Shown: positions 18,703-27,959, numbered from the stretch's first letter. The stretch: DNA of 64,000 nucleotides from Candidatus Tenderia electrophaga (GCA_001447805.1 CP013099.1:248001-312000), one strand, 5' to 3'. Numbers and translations: made by a program. The notes: generated from the sequence alone by a model not told the origin.

Positions 18703-19118
18703 GGCGCCTCCGGGATCAGGGCGACGCGGCGGGCGCCCGCCGCCTGTAATTGCTCCAGCGCATCGACGGCGGCCTGCAGCGGCACGCCGGCGCCGGGCTG
18801 CACCAGGACGGCCGATTCGGGCCGCTGCGCCAGGTGTTCGGCCACGCGGCGCTGCATGTCCGCGCGGCTGACAGCGGCGCCGTCCAGATACCAGCCGTCA
18901 GGGCGCAGCGCCAGCCGCAGCGGACGCTCGGCATCAGCTACGGCGGCGCCGGGCGCCGGGACATTCACCTCCAGCATGCGCCAGTCGAGAAAGCTCGAGG
19001 CCAGCATGAAGAACACCAGCAGGATGAACACCACGTCGATCAGCGGCGTCAGGCTGACCAGCGGCCGGCGCCGGGCCGGTCTAGTGAGAAACGGCGACGG
19101 CGCGGTCATGGCCGGCAT
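18699..19118 (-). CDS. exbD: ExbD-type biopolymer transport protein (first copy)
   Basis: A second ExbD/TolR family protein, with the classical LTPLIDVVFILLVFF helix and its functional Asp. Several in-frame ATGs exist; I use 19118 (MPAMTAPSPF) because AGGCG lies 7 bases upstream. This start overlaps the end of exbB by 38 bases. With the adjacent second ExbD it would form a heteromeric ExbB-ExbD-ExbD' motor, a known arrangement. The exact start is uncertain. Confidence 0.88.
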   Translation of the reverse strand: MPAMTAPSPFLTRPARRRPLVSLTPLIDVVFILLVFFMLASSFLDWRMLEVNVPAPGAAVADAERPLRLALRPDGWYLDGAAVSRADMQRRVAEHLAQRPESAVLVQPGAGVPLQAAVDALEQLQAAGARRVALIPEAP

Positions 19119-19815
19119 CGGCGGACGCCTGGATAGCGGCGATTGCAGCATCCCGACCCAGATCAACGGTGAACATCTGGGTCACGGCGTCGTTCATGTC
19201 ATGGGCCAGGCGCTCCACCCGGCGCTCGAAGAAACTGGCCAGCGCCACCACCGGGATGGCCACTCCCAGGCCCACGGCGGTGGTGAGCAGGGCCTCCCAG
19301 ATGCCGCCCGACAGCATGGCCGGATCGATGCGCGCACCGGCGTTCTGCAACTGCTGGAAGGCCTTGATCATGCCCATCACCGTGCCCAGCAGGCCGAGCA
19401 GCGGTGCCAGGCTGGCGATCACCTCCAGCGGGCGCTGGTAGGCGCGCAGCCGTTCCAGACAAGCGGCGCCGACGCGGTAGACCTCCTCGCGCACACGCGC
19501 CTCGTCCAGCTCGCGCTGCCGGCCGCGCAGGGTCAGGGCCAGCAGTTGCGCCACCGGGTTGGGCGAATTATCGGCCAGGCGCAGGGCCTCCTGCGCGCGG
19601 CCGCCGCGGTACAGCGCCAACACCTGGCGCGGCAGGCGGCGCTCGCCGATGCGCACGGCGTGGAACTGATACAGCTTCAGCAGCACGATGGCCAGGGCCA
19701 GCACCGACATGGCCAGCAGGATCGCCACCACCGGTCCCCCCACCTCCAGCCATTGCGCCAGCTGCGCCAGGCGACCGTCGAGCGTACCCGGCGCGGCCGG
19801 GAGTGTGTTTTCCAT
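19081..19815 (-). CDS. exbB: ExbB/TolQ/MotA-type proton channel protein
   Basis: Stator-like inner-membrane subunit that uses the proton gradient to drive TonB. Three membrane helices: about 27-47 and the paired C-terminal helices in LEVIASLAPLLGLLGTVMGM and ALLTTAVGLGVAIPVVALAS, the signature of the family. The start is ATG 19815 (MENTLPAAPG); upstream in-frame codons run into the PepSY gene. The length is 244 residues. It lies 14 bases after the PepSY gene. Confidence 0.92.
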   Translation of the reverse strand: MENTLPAAPGTLDGRLAQLAQWLEVGGPVVAILLAMSVLALAIVLLKLYQFHAVRIGERRLPRQVLALYRGGRAQEALRLADNSPNPVAQLLALTLRGRQRELDEARVREEVYRVGAACLERLRAYQRPLEVIASLAPLLGLLGTVMGMIKAFQQLQNAGARIDPAMLSGGIWEALLTTAVGLGVAIPVVALASFFERRVERLAHDMNDAVTQMFTVDLGRDAAIAAIQASADAGHDRAVAVSH

Positions 19816-19829
19816 GGTCGATCCTCTAT

Positions 19830-20948
19830 TTACGATTGCGATTGATATTGCGCTTGAAAGCGCGCCGCCGGGGCGCGCCGCCGGCGCCACCAGACATAGC
19901 CGCCGGTGCCCAGCAGCAGCGCCGGCAGCAGGCCGATGGCCAGCACCAGCAGGCGTCCCGGCAGGCCGAAGGCGGTGCCGATGTGCAGCGGATATTTGTA
20001 ATCCGAGGCGCGCACGCCCAGCCCCGCCGTGCGCCAGTCGTGCACCTTAAGCACGGCGCCGCTGCGGGGATGGATGGCGACGAAGCTGCGCCCGTTGGGG
20101 TGGCTGTTGGCGGCGAAGCGTTGGCGCACCACCGCCGGTTCATCGGCACGTTGCGGAAACTTCACCGAGACCAGGTGCGCCCCGGGCAGGGCCGCGTCGG
20201 CCCGCGCCAGCAGCTGCGACAGCGGCGCCCGGGACGTCGCGGTCACCGTCTCCGCGCCGGGCAGCATCTTGGGCAGATCGGCTCGCGGCCCGCCCAGAGT
20301 GGCGAGCAGGGCGGCGGTGATGGGACCGTGAAACACCAGCATGATGCCGGTCACCACCGGCACCAGCAGCAGCGGCCAGGTCAGCGCCCCCGCCACCCGG
20401 TGCAGGTTATACAGGCGCGGCAGCAGCGGCGCACTCCAGCGCAGCTTGAAACCGCTGGCCATGCGCCCCCGCCCCGGCCACCACAGCACCACGCCGCTGA
20501 TCACCATGCCGAGCAGAAACAGGGCCAGCACGCCGGCCACGGTCTCGCCGAGCTCGCCGGCCAGCAGGTGCACATGCAGGTCCCACAGCAGCCCCATGGC
20601 GCCGCCGTACTGGTCGCGCGTGCCGAGGACCTCGGCCGTGTAGGGATCGACGAAGACATTGAACACGGCGTCATCCTCGCCGACGCGAAACACCAGCGCT
20701 GCATCGGCAGCGTCCGGCAGGCGCAGGGCCTGCAGCGGCGTGTCGGGAAAACGCGCCTGCACCGCGGCCACGGCAGCGTCCACGTCCGGCGGCAGGGCTT
20801 GCGGCGCCACCCGTAGCAGCTGTGGATTGAGCCCGCGGTCGATGGCGTCGCTGAACACCAGCACGCTGCCGCTGAGCCCCGCCAGGGCCGCCCACAGGCC
20901 GACACTCAGCCCCAGCACCTGATGCAAATTGCGCAGCATCCGTTTCAT
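19830..20948 (-). CDS. PepSY-associated membrane protein (iron/siderophore uptake reductase-like)
   Basis: A 372-residue protein of the PepSY-TM family, with about four membrane segments (about 13-34, 139-160, 185-215, 335-352). His residues in the helices (NLHQVLGL, WDLHVHLLAG, YNLHRVAG, PLHIGTAFG) are typical and may bind haem. Members placed beside TonB receptors are thought to act in reduction or release of iron from siderophores; substrate here is unknown. It lies 17 bases after the receptor gene. Confidence 0.85.
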   Translation of the reverse strand: MKRMLRNLHQVLGLSVGLWAALAGLSGSVLVFSDAIDRGLNPQLLRVAPQALPPDVDAAVAAVQARFPDTPLQALRLPDAADAALVFRVGEDDAVFNVFVDPYTAEVLGTRDQYGGAMGLLWDLHVHLLAGELGETVAGVLALFLLGMVISGVVLWWPGRGRMASGFKLRWSAPLLPRLYNLHRVAGALTWPLLLVPVVTGIMLVFHGPITAALLATLGGPRADLPKMLPGAETVTATSRAPLSQLLARADAALPGAHLVSVKFPQRADEPAVVRQRFAANSHPNGRSFVAIHPRSGAVLKVHDWRTAGLGVRASDYKYPLHIGTAFGLPGRLLVLAIGLLPALLLGTGGYVWWRRRRAPAARFQAQYQSQS

Positions 20949-20965
20949 CCCGTCCCGTCCCGGTC

Positions 20966-23149
20966 TCAGAAGCGGTTCTCGTAGCTCAGGGTGAGGGTGC
21001 GGCCGCGCCCGGCGAAATAACGCGCATCCAGGTTGGTGGCGGTCTGCGAGTAATAGGTGATGTACTGCTTGTCGAACAGGTTCTCCACCCCGAGCTGGAA
21101 GTTGCCGACGCCGGTCTGCTTGGCCAGGGCCAGGTCCACCAGACTGTAGCCGTCGAAGTTCTGATCTGCCGGCGTCGCCTCACCCTCGAAGTCGCGGTCG
21201 AAGAAATGGGACAGCTGCAGACGGCCGCTGACCGGCAGGGCGGCCTGCTCGTCCCACTCGACGTAGAGATTGAGGCGATCCGGGTTGATGTTGTTGCCGC
21301 CCAGGTCGGTATCCACGTCGCCGTCGCCGTCGGAGTCGTATTCACCGCGGATGTGGGAATACAGCGCGCCGATGCGGCTGCTGTGCGTCAGCGTGCGGCT
21401 GGCGGCCAGTTCGAAGCCCTGGATCTCGGTGCGTTCGCGGCGCACCTCGAAGATGCCGCCCACGTTCTGCAGCCGCGACCCCAGATCCGAGTCGGACCAG
21501 AAATAGGCCATGTGTAGGTTCAGCGCGCCGTCGTCATAGTCGGCGCCCAGCTCGCGGTTGTCGGAAATCACCGGCTCCAGGGTCAGCAGGTCATCGACGT
21601 TCTGACCGGCGCCGCTGACGCCGCGCAACACCCGGCCCACGTCGGGCATGGTGAAGCCTTCGGAATAGGAGCCGTAGAGCGACCAGTCGGCGCCCACGTC
21701 GACCACCAGACCGATGTTGGGCAGCACCTCGTCGAACTCGGGCGAACCGCCCTGCACCGCGACGCCGCCGGCGCCGGCGATGGTGGTGAAATCGTCCACC
21801 TCCAACTGCGCCTGTTCGTAGCGCAGCCCGCCGCTCAGGGTCGCCCGGCCGTCGGCCAGCTGCTGGTTGAGTTGCACGAAGGGGGCCCAGTTCTTGAAGG
21901 TGGTCTCGGGCACCCATTCGCGGCCGGTCTGGGCCAGCACCTGTTTGGTCTCGTCCTGCAGATAGTCCATGCCGCCGCTGACGTTCAGGCCCTCGAGGCC
22001 GACGTCGTCGTGGCTGTAGCTGAGCTTGACACCGTGCTTGCGCGACTCGTTCTGGGACTGGTCGAACAGGGTGCCGTCGGGGGCGATGGAGGTGTCCTGG
22101 AAGGTGGCGAAGGTGCCGCCGCCGAACAGGGCGGCGAAGTCCTGATAGAACAGCTGGGCACGCAGCTGGCCGCCGCCCAGTGCATCATGGCGGTAGTCCA
22201 GGGTGGCGGTGGTGACATCGTTCTCGGCCGGATCGCCCGCGGGGCTGCCGGACTCCACGGTGGCCGGCCGGCCGCTGGCGCGGTCGCCGTCCACGGAGGC
22301 GTAATCGCCGTTGCCGCGCAGGCGGAAGTCATTGAGCATGAACTGCAGGCGTTGCTGCGGCGCCAGGGCATAGCCCAGCTTGAAGAACAGGTCGCGGCTG
22401 ACGGAATCGGCCAGGTCGCCCTGGGTGGTGTCGATGCCGATCGGGCGGCCTTCGCCGTCGAAATAGAGCCCGCGGCTGTGATAGGTGCCGCCCACGGTCA
22501 GGTCGGTGTCGCCGAAGGTGCGCCCGCCCAGGTAGACGGCCTTGTAGCCCAGCCCGTCGCTGTCGAAATCATCCGGCGCGGTCATGCGCAGCTTGATGCG
22601 GTGGCTCCAGGTGTCGGACTGGGCCATGTCGCGGGTCTGGAGATTGATGATGCCGCCGGCCGCGCCCATGCCCTGGATGGCGTTGGAGCCATTGACCACC
22701 TCGATGCGCTGCAGCAGATCGGGGTCGATGGTGTGGCCGTCACGGGCGCTGTCGCGCAGCGGGTTGCTCTGCGGCACACCGTCGACCATGTAGAGCGGAC
22801 TGCGGCCGCGCAGGGATTCGCCCGCGCTGGTGAGCTTCTGGCGGCTGGGCGAGAAGTTGGGCACCAGATTCCCCAGCACGCCGGACAGGTCATCGCTTAC
22901 CACGGTCTGATTCTCCAGCGCCTGCTGGTCGATGATGGTCACCGTATTGGGCACCGCCGAGGTGGACGGCGGCAGGCGCAGCGCCTCCACCTGCAGGGTA
23001 TCGAGGCGCATCAATTCGCCGGACGCGCCTGCAGCGGCGGCGGAATCGGTCGCGTCCTGACCCTGGGCCGGTCCGGCCAGGGCGGCGGCGACGGCGGCCA
23101 ATACGGTAAGGCGGGGGATGGAAACGGGCTTGGCAATACGATGTGACAT
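20966..23149 (-). CDS. TonB-dependent outer-membrane receptor
   Basis: A 727-residue receptor with a signal peptide (residues about 1-32, ending GPAQGQ), a TonB-box-like region, a plug domain (about 55-165: NTVTIIDQQALENQ, LRGRSPLYMVDGVP, RIEVVNGSNAIQGMGAAGG), and a 22-strand barrel ending in aromatic Phe (LTLSYENRF), as needed for BAM insertion. The start is ATG 23149, with AGGAG 7 bases upstream. A Fur-like site upstream and downstream PepSY/ExbBD/TonB genes point to ferric siderophore uptake. The ligand is not determined. Confidence 0.92.
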   Translation of the reverse strand: MSHRIAKPVSIPRLTVLAAVAAALAGPAQGQDATDSAAAAGASGELMRLDTLQVEALRLPPSTSAVPNTVTIIDQQALENQTVVSDDLSGVLGNLVPNFSPSRQKLTSAGESLRGRSPLYMVDGVPQSNPLRDSARDGHTIDPDLLQRIEVVNGSNAIQGMGAAGGIINLQTRDMAQSDTWSHRIKLRMTAPDDFDSDGLGYKAVYLGGRTFGDTDLTVGGTYHSRGLYFDGEGRPIGIDTTQGDLADSVSRDLFFKLGYALAPQQRLQFMLNDFRLRGNGDYASVDGDRASGRPATVESGSPAGDPAENDVTTATLDYRHDALGGGQLRAQLFYQDFAALFGGGTFATFQDTSIAPDGTLFDQSQNESRKHGVKLSYSHDDVGLEGLNVSGGMDYLQDETKQVLAQTGREWVPETTFKNWAPFVQLNQQLADGRATLSGGLRYEQAQLEVDDFTTIAGAGGVAVQGGSPEFDEVLPNIGLVVDVGADWSLYGSYSEGFTMPDVGRVLRGVSGAGQNVDDLLTLEPVISDNRELGADYDDGALNLHMAYFWSDSDLGSRLQNVGGIFEVRRERTEIQGFELAASRTLTHSSRIGALYSHIRGEYDSDGDGDVDTDLGGNNINPDRLNLYVEWDEQAALPVSGRLQLSHFFDRDFEGEATPADQNFDGYSLVDLALAKQTGVGNFQLGVENLFDKQYITYYSQTATNLDARYFAGRGRTLTLSYENRF

Positions 23150-23343
23150 CAGACGACTCCTGCTATTGTTATGAATCGCGACGCTGTCAGGAGTGGCCGG
23201 GCGCGCAAACGGACCGCGCTCGGCATGGAGAAACCTCCTGCACAGGATAAGCGATGTTTTCAGACGACGGAGCTGGCTACTTGGCCGCGGCGGGCTTAGA
23301 TGGCTGGCGAACAAATCATTACCCGGAAACGTATCCGGTTTAT

Positions 23344-23362
23344 CGTAATGATAACGATTCGT
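23344..23362. promoter_or_regulatory. Fur-box-like site upstream of the TonB receptor operon
   Basis: The core AATGATAACGATT matches 11 of 13 central positions of the Fur consensus (AATGATAATCATT). It lies about 195 bases upstream of the receptor ATG and next to a CCGGA-N6-TCCGG dyad. Iron repression of the operon is the natural inference; the promoter itself is not resolved. Confidence 0.55.
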
Positions 23363-23470
23363 ATTCTAGTTTCGAGGGGGGATGGTGTCAAGCCGTCCCC
23401 GGCCGCCGCGACGGCGACGGCCGGGGACGGGTCGGTCTTTGCGGTCGACTTCGGCGCCGACACGATCTGT

Positions 23471-24136
23471 TTAAATGGAAGCCAACCCGCAGCGATCAAG
23501 AATACACAGCCGGGTGCGGTCGAAATCCACCAGGCGCAGGCGGCGGAAATCTCCCAGCGTGGCAGTAACGGTCTCGCGCGTCGAGGCGATCAGCGTGGCA
23601 AGGTCGTGGTGGGTCAAGCGCACGGGAATGGGGGCCGGCTCCGGCGTGTCCCCGGCGAGCGACAAGAGCACATGGGCCAGCCGAGCCGCGACACTGTGAC
23701 TGGCGATGCGCTGCATTTGCGCCTCGGTCCAGCGCATGCGCAGCGTCAGCCGATGGAGCAGCTGTTCCAGCATCGCTGGATCATCCTTGAGCGCACGCTT
23801 AAACCGGTCTGCGCCGATGCATTGCACCTCGCAGGGGGTGAGCGCGACCAGGGTGTGTTGCCGCCGCATGTCGTAAAGCACCTCCGTCTCGCCGAACATC
23901 TGGCCGGGGCCCAAAATCGCCAGTGTGAGTGCCCGCCCGCTACTGGCATCGAATGATAGACGCGCCCAGCCGCGGTGAATCAGATAGACATGGCTTGCGG
24001 GCGTGCCCGGCGCGCTGATCAGGTCGTGCCTGAAGTAACGCCGTGGACGGGTGGCATCCATATGCCCGCCCATGTCGTACCGAATGGGCGGTGGGGGTGC
24101 CGGGATATCGCTACGATATTCGAAAAAGGCCGCCAT
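23471..24136 (-). CDS. Crp/Fnr family transcriptional regulator
   Basis: A 221-residue regulator: cyclic-nucleotide-binding fold (about 25-140; LGPGQMFGETEVLYD is the conserved loop) and a C-terminal winged helix (about 150-215) with recognition helix in ATLIASTRETVTATLGDFRR. The N-terminal cysteine cluster of FNR is absent, so an Fe-S oxygen sensor is unlikely; the cAMP-binding residues are not clearly kept either. AGGGA lies 9 bases before the ATG. It may control the neighbouring uptake or arsenic genes, but this is a guess. Confidence 0.85.
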   Translation of the reverse strand: MAAFFEYRSDIPAPPPPIRYDMGGHMDATRPRRYFRHDLISAPGTPASHVYLIHRGWARLSFDASSGRALTLAILGPGQMFGETEVLYDMRRQHTLVALTPCEVQCIGADRFKRALKDDPAMLEQLLHRLTLRMRWTEAQMQRIASHSVAARLAHVLLSLAGDTPEPAPIPVRLTHHDLATLIASTRETVTATLGDFRRLRLVDFDRTRLCILDRCGLASI

Positions 24137-24669
24137 GTCGCTTCATCCCTGAAGGATCGTGCATTAATTGGGGCGTGTTGTTACCCCCTCCTTGTTCAGC
24201 ATCACATCAGCATTTCACCCCCGCCGAGTCGTCGCGCGAAAAGTGGGGTGACGCTTCATGATGGCATTCAGTCTCGATGATTGGTCGTTAACCGGTATGT
24301 TTTCTTACAGCGGGGGTATATCTTGTTGTCGCTAGCGCCGGAAAGGTAAGTGGTATGGCCGTGATAGGCCGTTCGCTAAATGTACCGCCGTAGCCGCCTA
24401 CGACTGGAAGCGCCCAGTGTCCTTGTTGAGGTGATGTTTTGCGAAGTCGCCGCTGTCCGAATCGGCGTCGATTCTGATGTTGCTGAATTCGAGCGCTGTC
24501 TCTAAACCGCATTTCTCACCGGGACCGTGGCCGAAGGCTTGGGCTTCCCTCAACGTGCAACTACCGCTACGTTTTACCCTAAAGGGCACAAGCGCCCCCA
24601 GCGCGGCGCCTACGAATCCTTGCGCCTGCTGCCGCGGTCCCGGTGGGAAATGCGGGCTGCATAAGGTTC
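24137..24669. other. Intergenic stretch with no convincing gene
   Basis: About 533 bases between pstB and the Crp/Fnr gene. Short open frames here have poor codon structure and no family resemblance. The right part holds a ~149-base element bounded by inverted repeats (listed separately). The left part may carry the promoter of the Crp/Fnr gene. Confidence 0.4.
24507..24655. repeat. MITE-like element bounded by 21-base inverted repeats
   Basis: The left arm at 24507-24527 (CCGCATTTCTCACCGGGACCG) and the reverse complement of 24635-24655 match at 20 of 21 positions, and weaker similarity extends to about 32 bases on each side. The interior is 107 bases with no gene. I see no target-site duplication at the outer edges. 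It looks like a small non-autonomous transposon remnant or two IS ends; the parent IS family is not recognised. Confidence 0.5.
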
Positions 24670-25503
24670 CTATCCCTGTAGCCCGGACACATAAGCCGCC
24701 GTCAGCGGATGCGCCGGGGTTTCAAACAGTGGGCGGCACTGGCCGAATTCGATCAATTTGCCGACTTGCTCCTTCATCCAGAAAAAGGCGGCGTAGTTGG
24801 CGATGCGCCGCGCCTGGGCGAGGTTATGAGTGACGATAACCACGGTGTAATGCCCGCGCAGCCGTTGAATGAGTTCTTCCACCACGCCCGAAGAAATGGG
24901 GTCGAGGGCACTGCAAGGCTCGTCCATCAGCAGTACCGCGGGTTGCAGCACTAGGGCGCGGGCGATGCAGAGGCGCTGTTGCTGGCCGCCGGAGAGCGCC
25001 AGCGCCGGTCTGTCGAGACGGTCGTTCACCTCTTCCCACAGACCGACATCGCGCAGTGCGGTTTCGATTTTATGCTCTATCACATCGCGACGGCGGATAC
25101 CGTGTTCGCGTAGCGGCAGCTCCAGGTTGCGGCGGATGGAGAGGGGGAACGGGTTGGGTTTCTGGAAGATCATGCCGATGCGCCGCCGCAGTGTCAGCAC
25201 GTCCAGGTCTGGATGAAACAGATCGTCGTCCTCAAATTGTACTTCACCTGTGACCGTCGCCGCCGGTATTAGATCGGTGAGGCGATTAAGCGCACAAAGA
25301 AAGCTGGTCTTGCCGCAGCCCGAAGGGCCGATGAGGGCGGTGATGCAGCCCCGGTAGATGTCGAGTGAGACCTCATCCACAACAGTCGTATTGCCGTAGG
25401 CGATAGAAAGATTGAGAATGCGGAGATGGGGTATCGGTTCGCAGCAAGGTGGCCCCGACTCCATATTGCCAAGGGTATAAATAGTTTTATTTTCGTCGTT
25501 CAT
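24670..25503 (-). CDS. pstB: Phosphate ABC transporter ATP-binding protein
   Basis: ATPase of the Pst system. Walker A GPSGCGKTS, the Q-loop GMIFQKPNPFP, the signature LSGGQQQRLCIARAL and Walker B VLLMDEPCSALDP are intact; the FQKPNPFP segment is typical of PstB. The start is ATG 25503, overlapping the pstA stop (ATGA); an upstream ATG at 25527 would lie inside pstA. That gives 277 residues. Last gene of the arsenic/Pst operon; no phoU follows. Confidence 0.94.
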   Translation of the reverse strand: MNDENKTIYTLGNMESGPPCCEPIPHLRILNLSIAYGNTTVVDEVSLDIYRGCITALIGPSGCGKTSFLCALNRLTDLIPAATVTGEVQFEDDDLFHPDLDVLTLRRRIGMIFQKPNPFPLSIRRNLELPLREHGIRRRDVIEHKIETALRDVGLWEEVNDRLDRPALALSGGQQQRLCIARALVLQPAVLLMDEPCSALDPISSGVVEELIQRLRGHYTVVIVTHNLAQARRIANYAAFFWMKEQVGKLIEFGQCRPLFETPAHPLTAAYVSGLQG

Positions 25504-26331
25504 GTTGTGATCCTTTTCTTTACCCACCGTTCGGAGAGAGCGAGCGCGCCGGCATTGATGACGACGATCAACGCGATCAATACCAGGGCCGACGCATACG
25601 CCGCTTGGTCGCCGCCGGTGACGTTCATGGATAAATCGTAGATGTGGACAGCCAAGGCGCGGCCCGAGTCGGAGAGCGATTCGGGCATCCTGTCCACGTA
25701 ACCGCTGGTGAAGATCAACGCCGCCGTCTCCGCCGTGGCGCGGCCGATGCCAAGCAGCAGTCCGGCGGTAATGGCCGGGGCAGCGGCGGGGAGCAGGATG
25801 TGCCAGAGGGCGGCGGCGCGGGTCATGCCCAGGGCGTGGGCACCGCGGCGCCAGTCGTCGCTGACGGCGGTGAGGCCCGCCTCGCTAGTACGGATCAGGA
25901 TCGGCAGGATCATGCAGGCCAGTGTCAGTCCGCCGGACAGGATGGAGAAGCCGAGTTTGAGATAGACGCAAAAGAAGGTGTAACCAAACAGGCCGAAGAC
26001 GATAGAGGGGACGCCCGCCAGCACATCGAGACTCAAGCGGACGCCGTGAGCGAACCTGCCGCCCTGGCGGGTGTATTCGGCGAGCCAGATGGCCGCACCC
26101 AAACCGAGTGGAATGGCGGCTGCCAATGCCACGGCAAGGATTAACAACGTGGAGACGAGGATCGGCGCAATGCCGCCGGAACGCCCCCGCATTCTCCGGT
26201 TCCGAGATCAGAAACGACCATGAGAGGTGCCCCGCGCCCTGCCAAATCAAATCGCCCAACAGCCACATGAATATCGCGGCCAACAACAGTGCCGCGCTCC
26301 AGACGGCGAGCGTAAACATGCGGTCAGCCAC
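25500..26331 (-). pseudogene. pstA: Phosphate ABC transporter permease PstA, frameshifted
   Basis: The gene is split over two frames. The N-terminal frame starts at ATG 26331 (MADRMFTLAVWSAALLLA), and runs correctly to SFLISEPENAG; the rest, from RSGGIAPILVSTLLILA to KKRITT, is in another frame. The switch falls in a run of five C at 26184-26188 (five G on the coding strand). Removing one base restores ENAGRSGGIAP, as in intact PstA. The permease core (AVSDDWRRGAHALGMTR coupling loop) is undamaged. An ATG at 26192 could make a 230-residue product without the first helix. Sequencing error, recent mutation, or slippage are all possible. Confidence 0.85.
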
Positions 26332-27193
26332 GGCGCTCGCTCCTGGCTGCCAAGCCGGCCAACACCAATACCATCAACGTCAACAATAACCCCGAGGCGA
26401 ACAGCCCGGCGCGGTGGTCGCCGGTGGCGTAGGCCATTTCCAGCGCGATGTTGGCCGTCAGCACGCGCACCGGCTCAAACAGCCCGGTGGGGTTTTGCAC
26501 CACATTGCCCGCCACCATCAACACCGCCATGGTTTCGCCCAGTGCTCGCGCGGTGGCCAGCAACACACCGCCGAGGATGCCGCTGTGCGCCGCCGGAATC
26601 GCCACACCTGTAACGATGCCCTTACGCGTCATGCCCAGTGCGGCCGCACCGTGAAGCAATGCGTCGGGCACGCTGCGCAATGCGGCGCTGCTGGTCAGTG
26701 CAACAGTCGGCAGGATCATCAGCGCCAGAATGACGATGGCGGTGAAGAGGCTCGCGCCCGGCGGTTGCCAGCGGGCGATCAGCGGCACCAGTACGGTCAG
26801 GCCCCAGAGTCCGAAAACTACCGATGGAATGCCGGCGAGCAGCACTACCATCATTCGGTAAACCCTGGCTAACATCGGCGCCGCATAGAAGTATTCGAAT
26901 AGCGCACCGGCCAAGCCGAATGGTGCGGCGATAATAATCGCGCCACAGGCGACGGCGAGTGTTGCCCACACCATGGGCATCAGACCGAAGCTGCCTTCGA
27001 GCGGATGCCAGCTCTGGTCCGATACAAAACGCAGCCAGCCGCCGTTACTTAATACCGGCCACGATTCGCGCAGCAAAAAGATCAGCACCAGCAACAGAAG
27101 CAGCGCTGCGCCCGACGCTGTCAGCGCCAGTAACGGCGTCAGTTTGCGATCAGCGTTGCGGTGCGACAAAGTACTGGGACTCGATAAGATCAT
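26324..27193 (-). CDS. pstC: Phosphate ABC transporter permease PstC
   Basis: Inner-membrane permease of the Pst system, with about six membrane helices and the coupling loop ALLHGAAALGMTRKGIV. The helix pair LLALTASGAALLLLLVLIFLL and the block LAGIPSVVFGLWGL are typical. The start ATG 27193 (MILSSPSTLSHRNADRK) gives 289 residues and overlaps the pstS end by 44 bases; a TTG at 27169 is an alternative. Its stop overlaps the first ATG of pstA by 8 bases. Confidence 0.9.
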   Translation of the reverse strand: MILSSPSTLSHRNADRKLTPLLALTASGAALLLLLVLIFLLRESWPVLSNGGWLRFVSDQSWHPLEGSFGLMPMVWATLAVACGAIIIAAPFGLAGALFEYFYAAPMLARVYRMMVVLLAGIPSVVFGLWGLTVLVPLIARWQPPGASLFTAIVILALMILPTVALTSSAALRSVPDALLHGAAALGMTRKGIVTGVAIPAAHSGILGGVLLATARALGETMAVLMVAGNVVQNPTGLFEPVRVLTANIALEMAYATGDHRAGLFASGLLLTLMVLVLAGLAARSERRG

Positions 27194-27959
27194 CGACGGC
27201 ACCCGATTGGGCGAAATCGATAAAGCGTTGCGCCAAGGCTGAGGGTTTGCCTTTGGTTGCCAGATTGAGCGGACGCGAAAGTGGAAATCTGTGATTGCGT
27301 ACGTTCTCCACGCTGGCAGCAATTCCCGCCATGGGCAGCAGTTTGATGGGTGTGCCGCGCGCCGCCTCGAACTCGGCGGTACCGACGGAGACATAACCGA
27401 TGGCATTGGGATTGCCGGCCACGGTCTTGATCCCCTGCTGGTTGTCACCGATGATGACATGCGGTTTGATGGCGCTATTCTTCAAACGAAAGTGCTGTAG
27501 AAACAGCTCCAGCGTCGAGCGTCCCTCCGCCTTATTCACCACGGTGATGCGAGCATCCTCGCCGCCGGCCTCCTGCCAATTGGTGATGCGGCCGGTGTAG
27601 ATGGCGATCACCTGATCGTCGCTCAACGCGGCAACGGGATTATCTCGATGCAGGATGATGCCGATGCCATCGAGGGCGATGATGTGCGCATCGAGATCCG
27701 CTTCCGTAGGTTTTAGTCCGCGCGATGCCATGCCGATGTCGGCCAGCCCCGAACGGGCGTCGATCACGCCGCGTGTCGAGCCGCCGGTCTGCACGTCCAC
27801 GCGTACGCCGGAATTTTGTTTCTCGAAACGCTTGCCGATCTCCAGCGCCAGGGGCGCAACGGTGCTGGAACCTGTTAGGGTCAGGCGGCTGTCTGCGGCC
27901 AGCGTCCAACCGTTCTGAATTAAACTGATAGCAAAAATGCAGGTGGCGATCAGGCGCAT
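27150..27959 (-). CDS. pstS: Phosphate-binding periplasmic protein PstS-like
   Basis: Periplasmic oxyanion-binding protein for the Pst transporter, 269 residues, with a signal peptide (about 1-22, ending WTLAADS). Phosphate-loop motifs LTGSSTVAP, GGSTRGVIDARSG and AEGRSTLELF are intact. It belongs to the shorter PstS group (COG0226). Its ATG lies inside the end of arsC (10-base overlap), so it is translated as part of the arsenic operon. Whether it discriminates against arsenate cannot be read from the sequence. Confidence 0.92.
   Translation of the reverse strand: MRLIATCIFAISLIQNGWTLAADSRLTLTGSSTVAPLALEIGKRFEKQNSGVRVDVQTGGSTRGVIDARSGLADIGMASRGLKPTEADLDAHIIALDGIGIILHRDNPVAALSDDQVIAIYTGRITNWQEAGGEDARITVVNKAEGRSTLELFLQHFRLKNSAIKPHVIIGDNQQGIKTVAGNPNAIGYVSVGTAEFEAARGTPIKLLPMAGIAASVENVRNHRFPLSRPLNLATKGKPSALAQRFIDFAQSGAVDDLIESQYFVAPQR

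Noticed and set aside
24288-24833. Short open frames in the pstB-Crp/Fnr gap
   Set aside because: No ribosome-binding sites, no recognised families, and one crosses into pstB antisense; the inverted repeat explains part of the sequence better.
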